A stretch of 64,000 nt of DNA from Phytophthora colocasiae (lineage: Eukaryota > Oomycota > Peronosporomycetes > Peronosporales > Peronosporaceae). The notes beneath the pieces are model-generated. The model ran no database searches, had not been told where the DNA came from, and saw only the letters and a list, made by a program, of their open reading frames with translations. Of this stretch, positions 43,876 to 52,522 are shown piece after piece. The DNA lies in NCBI GenBank assembly GCA_018806915.1, contig JAGKQI010000054.1:310001-374000 (forward strand), given 5' to 3'. The stretch's first letter is position 1; every line of letters begins with the position of its first letter. Both the position numbers and the translations under genes were made by a program.

Positions 43876-45024
43876 TGAAGTTGCAGAGATGTAGTCAATT
43901 CGGAAGTGTGTACTAGAAGTCGTTCGCCCACTGTATTCCACCCGTCGGATCATCAACTCCGATAATTACTACACTTCAGTACAGTTGCTGATGGCACTAC
44001 GTATCAAGGGCTCTACGCTCGCGGTACGGTGCGGAAGACAAGTTCACACTTTCCGCGTCATGTACTCTTGGAGAAGAAAGATTGTTCCCGTGGTACCTCT
44101 CGCCAAGGCGTTTCCGCCGATCACTCACTTGTTGCGGCGTCTTGGTATGACAGCTCCATCGTGACGGTGATATCCAACGCAGACCCGTCGTCTATCACTA
44201 CTGTAACCCGACAAGTGCGAGCAGAAACACGAAGCTTTTCAGCACCGACGTGCATCAAGGAATACAACGCCAGTATGCAGGGTGTGGATCGTCTTGATCA
44301 AATTCGTGCCCGGTTTTCGCTGTCGGACGGTCACTCGTTCAAAAAGTGGCACAAGAAGCTTGCATTAGCGCTCATCGATGTTGCTAGAGCTAATGCGTAT
44401 TAAACGCGGAGGCTGGCATGTGATCTGAGTAAGGAGCGTGATCCACACCGAGACTTCGTTGTTCAGCTGTGTTCCGAGTTGTTGTCTGGGAAGTGGAAGG
44501 AGGCACCCAGTGAGCGACTAATGTTTTACGCTGACAGCGTCCCAAGCGAAGATATTTCGGAACAGGCATCTCCGTCGAGCACGGTATGGATTGCCCAGGC
44601 AGAACATGGTATGGCAGGCTCTGGAAGTCCCCAAAATAGGTGCTCGGTTGTCTCCTCGAAGCAGTTTTTCACCGACATGAATCGCAAGCGCAGGAAGTGC
44701 GTTGTTTGTCGTTGGGAAGAGCGCTATGCTACGGAAGTTACGGTCGTTTGCGTGTTACACAACGTCTGCCTTTGCCAGAATGTACATGTCTCCGACAAGC
44801 CCTACGCATGCCCACAAACGACCTGGACTTGTTGGGAGAAATATCATCGCTACTACCTCCCCAAGAAGCTCTTCTCGCAGAGAGGAAAGACCCGTATGAG
44901 TTCTGAACTATACAAACTAAAGAGAAGTCAACGTGCAAGCGAAGATCAAGAAGAGTCCAATCCTGACAAGAGGCCTGGTGCCGCCGGAGCTAGCCGTTCA
45001 GTAGCAAGGTCCATCGTTTTGTAA
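43876..45024 (+). pseudogene. piggyBac transposase, C-terminal part, frameshifted
   Basis: The second catalytic Asp is in NSDNYYTS near 43957-43980, in a frame broken soon after. The third is in the block MQGVDRLDQIRARFSL near 44276-44325 of the frame 44029..44403, followed by FKKWHKKLALALIDVARANA. After another stop, the frame 44479..45024 holds the C-terminal cysteine-rich zinc domain (CVVCRWEERYA...CVLHNVCLC). The three Asp positions are recognisable, but the gene is scattered over several frames. Confidence 0.85.
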
Positions 45025-45085
45025 GGTGTGGGTAGTTATCTTAGTCTAAGTATGCAAAAGATGCAGCATACACAATAATGGCAAG

Positions 45086-45883
45086 TCACTTGAGTAAAGT
45101 ATGCAAATGTGAATGTCTTCGATGCGGTCTTCTGAGGAGCTTCGGTCTTCTGAGGAGCATTCGCGGTAGTGGTGCCCTTCGAGTAGCTGCGGTCTTCTGA
45201 GGAGCATTCGCGGTAGTGGTGCCCTTCGAGTAGCTGTCGGTATTACTGACAGTGTTAGCCTTGGCTCCGCTGTTCACGCGAGTGCTGAGGCCAGATCCAG
45301 CATTCAACCCGGCACCACCTGTGATTCCAGCACCAGCATTGAGACTAGCTCCAGTAGTGATACCAGCACCAGCAGTGAGACCAGCACCATTATTGAGACC
45401 AGCACCAGCAGTGAGACCAGCACCAGCAGTGAGACTCAGCACCAGCATTGAGACTAGCTCCAGTAGTGAGACCAGCACCAGCAGTGAGACCAGCACCAGC
45501 AGTGAGACCAGCACTAGCATTGAGACTAGCTCAAGCATCTCAGACCAGCACCGGCATGAAGGCTCGCTCCGGCCTTGCTGTCAACTCCTGCGTTCAACCC
45601 CGCATTGGCATTGGGAGCATCGTTCGTGCTGAGACCCGCACCAGCATTCAACCCTGCGTTTGCTACGGTGTAGCCCTTGGCAAAATCTGACGTTTGCATT
45701 GAGACCGGCATTGGCAGAAAGACCCGCGTTTGCGTTGAGCCCAGCGTTGGCACTGTCGTAGCTTTTGGCGCCAGTGTTTAGCCCTGCGTTTGCGTTGAGA
45801 CCAGCATTTGCGTTGAGACCGGCACCTGCACCGCCGTAGCCCTTGCCATGGGAGTCAGTAGTCGCGGATGGACACCTCTGCAT
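45086..45883 (-). pseudogene. Decayed hexapeptide-repeat frame (A-G-L-N-A-x)
   Basis: Read on the minus strand, about 18-bp units encode AGLNAN / AGLNAG / AGLTAG over some 600 bp. The register jumps between all three frames (near 45700, 45540 and 45430), so a once continuous repeat protein has decayed. The start region reads DSHGKGYGGAGAGLNA; the end has DSYSKGTTTANAPQKT, itself part of a ~60-bp duplication (about 45142-45234). It lies right after the DOT1-like stop. Composition resembles oomycete secreted or wall repeat proteins, but I cannot name one. Confidence 0.5.
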
Positions 45884-45892
45884 AACACCAAC

Positions 45893-47191
45893 TCAGCTCG
45901 ACTCGTACAAAAATACTTGTTGGAAATCAGCCTTCCAGCTGCAAGGAAGGCCAAACGCTTTCACCAGCTTGAATGCTTGACAGAACGGGTTCTGACAACC
46001 GTCGCGGTGTCTTGGGCAGAAATTTATAGAGCTGACTAGCTTTCTCAAGAGAAACATACCAGCAAGCTCATCCTTCAACTGTTCGATAGCTTCCGGTTCG
46101 AAGAGGAGATTGTTCCAGTATACAACCGATGCGTCAGCGTATGGTGGCGTAGACGCAATGTGCATTTTGACAGCGTCCTTGCAAATTAGTTGGGCTCTCT
46201 TGTGTAATCGTCTTGAACACGTAGAATTTGAAATCATCGCGACTCCGAGCTCGTATAAATCGCGGCGAACTTCAATGCCGATAGCTTTGTTCACGTTAGT
46301 GGCCAGGGCAACTTGTGCCACCACATTTCCGACCCCAGCGCCGATATCGAGAAAGATATCCGAATTGTCAAGTTCACCTAGCTCACTGATTAGAGAAGAG
46401 ACTCCACACGGCAGCAACTCACCGGCGTTGAGATGGGGCTTCTTGTTGGTGCCCTGGACAACCACCTCGCGTGGAACGTCAGCGAAAATCGTTGCAACAA
46501 TTTGCTCACACCTTGACGGTGACATTGGGGGTGATCGTTCTTCTTCTGGGGCCTCCAAAGTACCTGTCGATTCCGTATTGCTGCTGGTGTCGCTTGATGT
46601 TACTGCTGCACCGTCATCACGAGCGGAGGGCAACGCCAGCGAAGCTCCAGCAACAGCAAATAGCTTGACAGCGCCTTCAAGTGTTGGCCGAGATTCGCCT
46701 GTTACTTCTAGCGAATTTTGACGAGCGACAGTATCTGCTGGGAGTGGCGATGGTGTAGGTTGTAGATTACTTGCTGGGGGCGATGTCGGAGGAGGAACTG
46801 GAGTCACTTGCGGTGTTGTGGAGGTCTGCCGTGGAGTTTCTGCTCGGAGCTGGGAACGTGGCGGCGGGATCTCCGCAGCAGGACGTCGCGGATGTGCTGG
46901 AACACGTGCAGGCAGATAATGTGCACCGAGCCGCAACTGACGAGTCACTGCTGGTGGCCGACCACGTGGACGGCGTACTTGTGCGTAGAAGCTTGGAGGG
47001 AAACGCCGGATATCACTTCCCATGCCTTCTTCAATGTTCGTAGTCGCTCCTGCAATGACTTCTGCATTGTTACCAGTACGCTGCATACGCCGGGCCACAT
47101 TAGCCCACGCGATCCTTGTACCTGCATCGACGTAGGTGCGCGCCTGCTGCACAAGCTCCTTATCATCTTCAAAAGTGAACGATGTGGCCAT
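45893..47191 (-). CDS. SANT-like plus DOT1-like histone methyltransferase, inside the piggyBac
   Basis: 432 residues, one exon, ATG 47191. Residues 5-40 resemble a SANT/Myb start (FTFEDDKELVQQA, RIAWANVARRMQRTG). After RRFPPSFYA an AT-hook-like PRGRPP follows, then a long Pro/Ser-rich linker. Residues ~225-432 are a DOT1-type SAM methyltransferase: FLDIGAGVGNVV (motif I, 280-291), GIEVRRD (~305), NNLLFEP (360-366, the DOT1 N-N-F/L-x-F catalytic motif), then a C-rich end (CPRHRDGC, FCQAFKL, PCSWKA). DOT1 enzymes methylate H3 lysine 79. It is antisense to the transposase and uninterrupted, though the transposase is broken. The SANT third helix seems to lie in another frame (see findings). Confidence 0.82.
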   Translation of the reverse strand: MATSFTFEDDKELVQQARTYVDAGTRIAWANVARRMQRTGNNAEVIAGATTNIEEGMGSDIRRFPPSFYAQVRRPRGRPPAVTRQLRLGAHYLPARVPAHPRRPAAEIPPPRSQLRAETPRQTSTTPQVTPVPPPTSPPASNLQPTPSPLPADTVARQNSLEVTGESRPTLEGAVKLFAVAGASLALPSARDDGAAVTSSDTSSNTESTGTLEAPEEERSPPMSPSRCEQIVATIFADVPREVVVQGTNKKPHLNAGELLPCGVSSLISELGELDNSDIFLDIGAGVGNVVAQVALATNVNKAIGIEVRRDLYELGVAMISNSTCSRRLHKRAQLICKDAVKMHIASTPPYADASVVYWNNLLFEPEAIEQLKDELAGMFLLRKLVSSINFCPRHRDGCQNPFCQAFKLVKAFGLPCSWKADFQQVFLYESS

Positions 47192-47440
47192 GATTGCTGT
47201 GCTACAACAGGTAGGCAAATGACTTAGTTTTAGTAAAGAAAAATTTGCTGATCAGAGACAGTGGGCGTCACCAAAATTACGTACTTAAAGCAGTGTTTGC
47301 TGACGCAATCTTGATAGTTTTCGTACTTAAGTGCATAATTTTCCATGATGTTTGACACATCGCGTAAATTATAGTTTCCAGAGGATGATATGATTGGTCG
47401 TAATTACAAAAGGAGATGTGCAGTTGAACTTCTGCCAACG

Positions 47441-47516
47441 GGGGCAAATTGCCCCCCTTCATGACCGTTTTGATGGGTGCTTCTTGAACTGTAACCAAGG
47501 GGGGCAAAATGCACCC
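47441..47516. repeat. Right subterminal palindromic repeats of the piggyBac
   Basis: GGGGGCAAATTGCCCCCC TTCAT and AAGGGGGGCAAAATGCACCC, degenerate copies of the left-end motif. Confidence 0.6.
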
Positions 47517-47536
47517 TATGACCTCGAAAGGGTTAA

Positions 47537-47786
47537 TATTTAAATGCTGTACGACGTCAAGAACGGAAGCAACCACGATCCAGATCGGCATGAGAGCCAT
47601 GCCTGCAAGTAGGAAAGCCACACAGATGACGCCAGCAACGGCCACGAAAATATTCAGCAGGTGGACGGTGAATACCACACCAAGTATCTTGAAGGCCTCC
47701 ACGATGAACCATTTAAGATTATCTCGCATGAACGGCGTCGGCGTAAGTTTTTGCAGCAAATTGTTCTTCGTTGACGGGGGTACCAT
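47537..47786 (-). pseudogene. TM-D, N-terminal piece
   Basis: Starts at ATG 47786 (MVPPSTKNNLLQ), the counterpart of MTLPSTKMNH in TM-B, and contains the first helix pair (VVFTVHLLNIFVAVAGVICV, LAGMALMPIWIVVAS). It stops at the piggyBac's TTAA after VVQHLN. The rest of the gene lies at 40936..41414 and 27607..27766. Confidence 0.82.
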
Positions 47787-48070
47787 AATGACTAGTTGCC
47801 TTGGACACGTTTTCGGAAATGAACAAACTGGAAACACTAACAAATCGCAGAATCACTTTGCGTCCATCAAGGCCACAGTGACGAGGAATTGACAAGCCAA
47901 GCGTGAATGGAATTGCACAACAAAAAAGCGAATAGCTTTAGAATTCGACGCGCAACACAGGCATTGACAGCAAACGACCTCAAACGCCGGTAAAAGTACA
48001 TGAATTAGATACGAAAGAATCGTCCTAGGCTTTTATATCCAAACCCCACGTTCTCCCGTTGACTGCAGTT

Positions 48071-48742
48071 CTACGAGTCCATGGCGCAGTCGTAGAGTCT
48101 CGGGTTGATGTACGCCAACGGGAACACAATTACAGCAGTGATGGCCACCCACGTAGATAGCACGAGGAACCCCACGCCAGCCACCACAACGAACGTCAGA
48201 AGCAGCGGCATCAGACAAATCGACAGGAGAATCGCCCAGCACATGTGCCACTTCTCGGCGGTTGCTGCTTTGGACAGTAGTCGCAGTCCCCGACGCATTT
48301 CTGATCGGAAACACGTCAGTACTTCCATACTACGGAAGAAGCCAGCGTCCTCCTTCTCACGGAACGTGGGGCTTACTTGGTGGTTAGAAACGACCTCCAC
48401 CTCCACCTCTGTCCAGGGCGAATGCATGCGATCATCACTCTTGAACTTGTCGGTCATTGGTGACGCCGGTCGGATATCCTCGAGACTGTTCTGGCGCTGG
48501 AGCTCACGACGACGACAGCCTTGACACAGTAACTGACCGACAGTCTTCGCTGTGCCTTGGCACACCTGAACGCCACAAAGTCTGCAGTGCTGAGTCACAT
48601 TGAGATGAATCTCCTCGACAGGCACCTTGGTTAAAGCTTTGATGGGCGTGTAAGTTGCACCAATGCTCGAGATGGGGGCAATGGCCACGCGGGACTCGCG
48701 GAACCGACGGATATCGTCACCTAGGGGTCTGCTGACCTGCAT
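48071..48742 (-). CDS. Membrane protein with a zinc-ribbon-like cysteine cluster, unknown function
   Basis: 223 residues from ATG 48742 (MQVSRPLGDDIRRF). The N-terminal third has paired cysteines, CRLCGVQVC and LLCQGCRRRE, spaced like a small zinc ribbon. A polar middle is followed by two strong membrane helices (MCWAILLSICLMPLLLTFVV, VGFLVLSTWVAITAVIVFPL) and a short tail ending DCAMDS. Single exon, normal codon use. It is near the TM family but does not share its motifs. I do not recognise it. Confidence 0.7.
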   Translation of the reverse strand: MQVSRPLGDDIRRFRESRVAIAPISSIGATYTPIKALTKVPVEEIHLNVTQHCRLCGVQVCQGTAKTVGQLLCQGCRRRELQRQNSLEDIRPASPMTDKFKSDDRMHSPWTEVEVEVVSNHQVSPTFREKEDAGFFRSMEVLTCFRSEMRRGLRLLSKAATAEKWHMCWAILLSICLMPLLLTFVVVAGVGFLVLSTWVAITAVIVFPLAYINPRLYDCAMDS

Positions 48743-49346
48743 ATTCGTTGGCACTTGAGACGACGAGGGCTATTAAATAATGGAGAAATGGATGAAGGAG
48801 GTCGACAGGCGCGGCTGCACCGAGGAGCAGACGACTGAAAGGTATCCCATCCTGATTTCTAACGGGCAGCAGAAAGGTCGATTGGCTGGTCGAAAACGGT
48901 ACCAGCCCATCATGTTGCCCTTGCTGGAAGCTGTTGCTGCATTTGCAAGGTGTATGATACATGTACACCGCGTATCTGATCACAACTGGCAAAGAAAACC
49001 AGTGTCTGCAGTGCAGACTACGGTCGGCACATGTATGTACTTATACATGTACTAGTACTAGTACATATTTGGACGTCCAGCTAATGGAAGAGAGTCGGTG
49101 ATGGTCCACGCCAGGAATTCTTCATGGGATAGGATTCGTATCGTTTCAAGTTTCTTTTACTCTGTCGTGACGCACACCTCCACAGAATCGAGCTGTAAGA
49201 TTTATTTTACTTACCAGAAATAAATTGTACTTGAATGTATTTTGGACCAAATTTGACTTGAAGTTTGTATTCGACACAATTGTTGATTTTGGACCAAAAA
49301 AAGCCAGCACTATAATTCCGCCAGTAGACACAAGTCCACCGTCGCG
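48743..49346. other. Divergent intergenic region between the zinc-ribbon membrane gene and the RBR ligase
   Basis: About 600 bp without a supported gene. Contains overlapping palindromes near 49040-49066 (TACATGTACTAGTACTAGTA) and an AT-rich stretch just before the RBR start. It should hold promoters for both neighbours. A frame at 48780..49055 has no recognisable motif. Confidence 0.4.
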
Positions 49347-51252
49347 ATGCAGCCAGCAGCTTCGACTCGCGATCGCGCGGCGCACTTGGCGGATCTCTAC
49401 GGGTCTCTACGGCAGCTCCAGGCATTTTCAGGCGAGGACGAACGCATGCGATGGCGCTGGCGTCTGCATCAGCTTCAGAGACAGCAGGAACTCGAACAGG
49501 ACGACGCGCCCGAAGCTTGGGCCGCGCACATGACTTCACTATTGGCGGCCATTGAGAATCAGATCTCAGCGTTGCCTATCGAGAGTGATGGTCGCTTATC
49601 ACGCTTGCGAGCGTCCTCTGCAGCTGCAGCTCTTGGCGAATTCCGTCTCACAGTAGAGGACTCAGACAATCAGCAAGAATCTGATTCCGAGCTGCCACCT
49701 CGTCGAGGATCCATCCCAATAATGGAGAACGAGGTACTGGTCACTATGGAAGATGAGAGGCGAGGCAGTTGGAATCAGATGTCCAGACTCGTCCGAGCTG
49801 CTTCGGGACGTACATTGGGAGCGCTCACTAGCTCCAGAATCAGAGATCGAGGCAGCTCCATGCCTTTAGCCCGGATGAGTCTGAGCGAATTAAATGCTGA
49901 TGTGAGATCCAATGGAGCAGGAGATGAGATGTCACTACGAGTTGCAGCTTCTAGTCAATCGCCAGAGTCTATTACTGTTGAGGAGGAGAAGGAGAGAGGA
50001 AGCTACAGCTTCAGCTCGAGCTTTACGGCGTACAGGAGACAGGATAGCAACAGTTTGGGATACTCAATGCCCAGCTTCTTAAGGTCGATGGCTAGTTATC
50101 TAGGGCTGTCTATGGAGGAGACCTTCCTGTGCCAGATCTGCTTCGACTACACACCAGTGAGCACGTCGTACGCACTTTCGGTATGTGGACATACGTTCTG
50201 TGAGGCGTGTTTGAGGAATTACCTCGAGTTTAAGATCAAGGAAGGACAAGTGTATCCGACGTGCTTTTTTGAAAAATCAGAGGACAATACATCGTGCAAG
50301 GCAAGCATCGCGGTGGACGATATCCGTACGCTCGTTTCGGAGGAGGTTTGGCAGAAATACAACAAGTTTAAGTTCAACAAGGAGCACGAGCTCGCACGGC
50401 AGTGTCCGTACTGCGATCACTCGCAGATTTGTGCTGGAAGTGACCACCCGGAATACGTCTGTGAGGCCTGCAGTCGTGAATTCTGCTTTGTGCACAGCAG
50501 CGCTCACCAAGGACGCACATGTGCTGAGTATGACAAAAAAATGATCGCTGTGGAAAAGCTCAACAATGCGTTAATCAGCAAAATCTCCAAGCCGTGCCCT
50601 GGTTGCCAGAATAACGTGGAGAAGACCGGTGGGTGCAACCAAATGAAGTGTGTGGTCTGCAACACAAGCTTCTGCTGGATCTGCCTAAAAGTTATTGACG
50701 ACAGTGTTTTCCCGGAGCACTTCCAGGTACTGCAACCGCTCTATACGATCGTGTTAATCTTGACAACTAACAGTTATTGTGTGCTTTCTCGTGCAGTGGT
50801 GGAACGTTCGTGGTTGCGCAGGCAATCAAATGGCAGATATCGAAGGGCAGGGCACGACTCAAAAGGGAATTGGTATCGTGATGCGCGTTCTCTTCTTCGT
50901 GATCTTCGGACCTCCTGCGTTCGTCATTGCTGTGATCTTCTGCATCTTGTGCTGCTGTTTCTTTCCCTGCACAGCCAACGACCGCCTCACGTTTCGACAA
51001 GCGTTCACGACCTGCTTCTGTGTCTCCGGCTACGTTCTGCTCGCTCCAATCGTGTTGGCGTTGGGACTGGCAGCTTTGGGCGTATTTATCGGTGGTGCTG
51101 CTGCTGGAGCTGCAGTGTTAGTGTGCGTGTCGCCCATTGTCGGCCTAATGCTGCTCTTCCGTCGGGACAGCAGGCTTTCCACTCGACGTGACATTGAAGA
51201 CACAAATGACCAATCGCCCAGTGATCAGACCATTTTCCGAGTGTCCATCTGA
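49347..51252 (+). CDS. RING-IBR-RING (RBR) E3 ubiquitin ligase with C-terminal membrane anchor
   Basis: Two exons, 49347..50726 and 50797..51252 (70-bp intron, GTACTG...CGTGCAG, phase 0), 611 residues. A Ser-rich, probably disordered N-terminus of ~260 residues precedes RING1 (CQICFDYTP...CGHTFCEACL), the IBR (CPYCDHSQIC...CEACSREFC) and RING2 (CPGCQNNVEKTGGCNQMKC...CWIC). The Cys after GG in RING2 is the expected catalytic residue that carries ubiquitin as a thioester. The C-terminus has two to three hydrophobic segments (VLFFVIFGPPAFVIAVIFCI, then a Gly/Ala-rich helix), as in RNF19/RNF144-type ligases. It likely acts on ER or Golgi membranes. Confidence 0.9.
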
Positions 51253-51359
51253 TCTGGTCAGATTTGTCCACAACTTTAGTCCTACCTATTTACAAGACTA
51301 TTTATGACCACGAAAATTTGCCAAAATGGCTACATAATAAAGTTGTGGTTGGTAAAAGC

Positions 51360-52463
51360 ATGCCCTTCCGAAGTCTTCGACCTGAGGAACGTGGCAATGC
51401 ATTGGCGACTCCACAGTCGGCTGCAGCGCGTGATTTCTACAGTGAAAAGCAGTCCAGCGTCTACACTACAGCTGCAAATGCCAGTATACAGAAGGATTTA
51501 ACACGACACGCACTGGAGCTTCTGCAATTGGAATTGACACATTCCAGAGCTCAGGAGGATGTTTTGTTCCTTTTAGACTTGGGCGCTGGCTCTGGATTAA
51601 GCACAAATGCAGCTCAGGAGTGGTTCAGAGATAAAGAAGTGAAGGCATTCACGCTGGCGTTTGACATCAGCGCTTCCATGTTGTCCTTGGCATTAGACGA
51701 AGAACGGCAAGAGACTCAAGTGTGTACTGATTTTTACTGCGGAAATGCCGCGCAGAAGCTTCCTATTCGAGATGGAGTGCTTGATGCAGCTATTGGGATT
51801 TCGATGCTGCAATGGCTGCAGCCCAAAGGCTTGGAAATTTGTTTCTCGTCATTATTAACACAACTTTCCGGTGATCGGAACTCTCGAGCTGTTTTTCAAG
51901 TATATCCGTCGGACTTGTCGTATGTGGAGATCATGGAGAAGACAGCGTTAAAAATGGGTTTTGATCGCGCAGAGACGTTTGTATCCTTTCCCCACACTAC
52001 GACAGCAAAGAAATGGTTCTTTTGTGTGGAGAAATTGAAGGACGATGAAGCTCAGAAAACTGAAGAGCATGAGCTGTGTCTGTTTGCTAGACGGTATAAG
52101 AGACGTTGTGTGCTGCAGTGGCTGGGAAGGGAGAATAACTGCGCGAAAAAGATTGCTGAGAGAGTTGTGAAGGAGCATGTGAAGACGGCTTGGCACATCT
52201 GGAGAAAATATCGACGATCGATTGTGGATGCTGAGACGGAAGCAGCTCCAGCGAAAAAGCCGAAGGTGATGCACGCGAAAGCACAGCAGTCGCTCGAGCT
52301 TTATCCAAGTGATAAAGTCATTGGACGGGCGTTGCAAGTCCGGTTTGAAGGAAGAGCAGGGAAAATCACTCTTGCCTTCTTACTGGAGCATACTGCTGAA
52401 GTTGTCGACGTTTTTCATACAGCTTACACGGAGGCCACAAAACTAGACGTTGTAGGTAACTAA
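51360..52463 (+). CDS. SAM-dependent methyltransferase, Bud23/WBSCR22-like with extended C-terminus
   Basis: 367 residues from ATG 51360 (MPFRSLRPEERG); the longer frame upstream has no ATG. The N-terminus has Bud23-like features: RPE..., FYSEKQSSVYTTAANASIQK and HALELL. Motif I is LDLGAGSGLS (residues 72-81), then AFDISASMLSLAL and LPIRDGVLDAAIGISMLQWL, the typical Bud23 order. Bud23 makes N7-methylguanine in 18S rRNA. The C-terminal ~130 residues differ from Bud23 and contain RRYKRRCVLQWLGRE and a Lys-rich patch KKPKVMHAK. The same fold serves other substrates, so the exact target is inferred. Confidence 0.65.
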   Translation: MPFRSLRPEERGNALATPQSAAARDFYSEKQSSVYTTAANASIQKDLTRHALELLQLELTHSRAQEDVLFLLDLGAGSGLSTNAAQEWFRDKEVKAFTLAFDISASMLSLALDEERQETQVCTDFYCGNAAQKLPIRDGVLDAAIGISMLQWLQPKGLEICFSSLLTQLSGDRNSRAVFQVYPSDLSYVEIMEKTALKMGFDRAETFVSFPHTTTAKKWFFCVEKLKDDEAQKTEEHELCLFARRYKRRCVLQWLGRENNCAKKIAERVVKEHVKTAWHIWRKYRRSIVDAETEAAPAKKPKVMHAKAQQSLELYPSDKVIGRALQVRFEGRAGKITLAFLLEHTAEVVDVFHTAYTEATKLDVVGN

Positions 52464-52522
52464 GTGAACACGCTGTTTTGACTGTACCTCCATGCATTGA
52501 TCTTTAGAGTGGACTGTGGATG

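Larger units (their letters stand above)
41419..47532 (+). mobile_element. piggyBac-type DNA transposon carrying a DOT1-like gene
   Basis: 6114 bp between two TTAA sites (41415..41418 and 47533..47536), with ends CCCTTTCG.../...CGAAAGGG, both as expected for piggyBac. Both subterminal regions contain the G-run/C-run palindrome motif GGGGGGCA...TGCCCCCC followed by TTCAT. A damaged plus-strand piggyBac transposase occupies 42.1-45.0 kb; a decayed hexapeptide-repeat frame and an uninterrupted SANT-DOT1 gene lie on the minus strand. It is inserted within TM-D: removing it with one TTAA rejoins the TM-D frame exactly. Confidence 0.9.

Noticed and set aside
45086..45538. CRISPR-like or satellite array
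   Set aside because: Units are ~18 bp, contiguous and coding; there are no spacers, and the organism is eukaryotic.
45252..45690. Plus-strand Ser/Thr repeat frame (S-S-E-T-S-T)
   Set aside because: The minus-strand reading gives a regular A-G-L-N-A hexapeptide with a sensible start, so the plus reading is taken as its shadow.
48780..49055. Small plus-strand gene
   Set aside because: 91-codon frame with no recognisable motif; lies where promoters of two divergent genes are expected.
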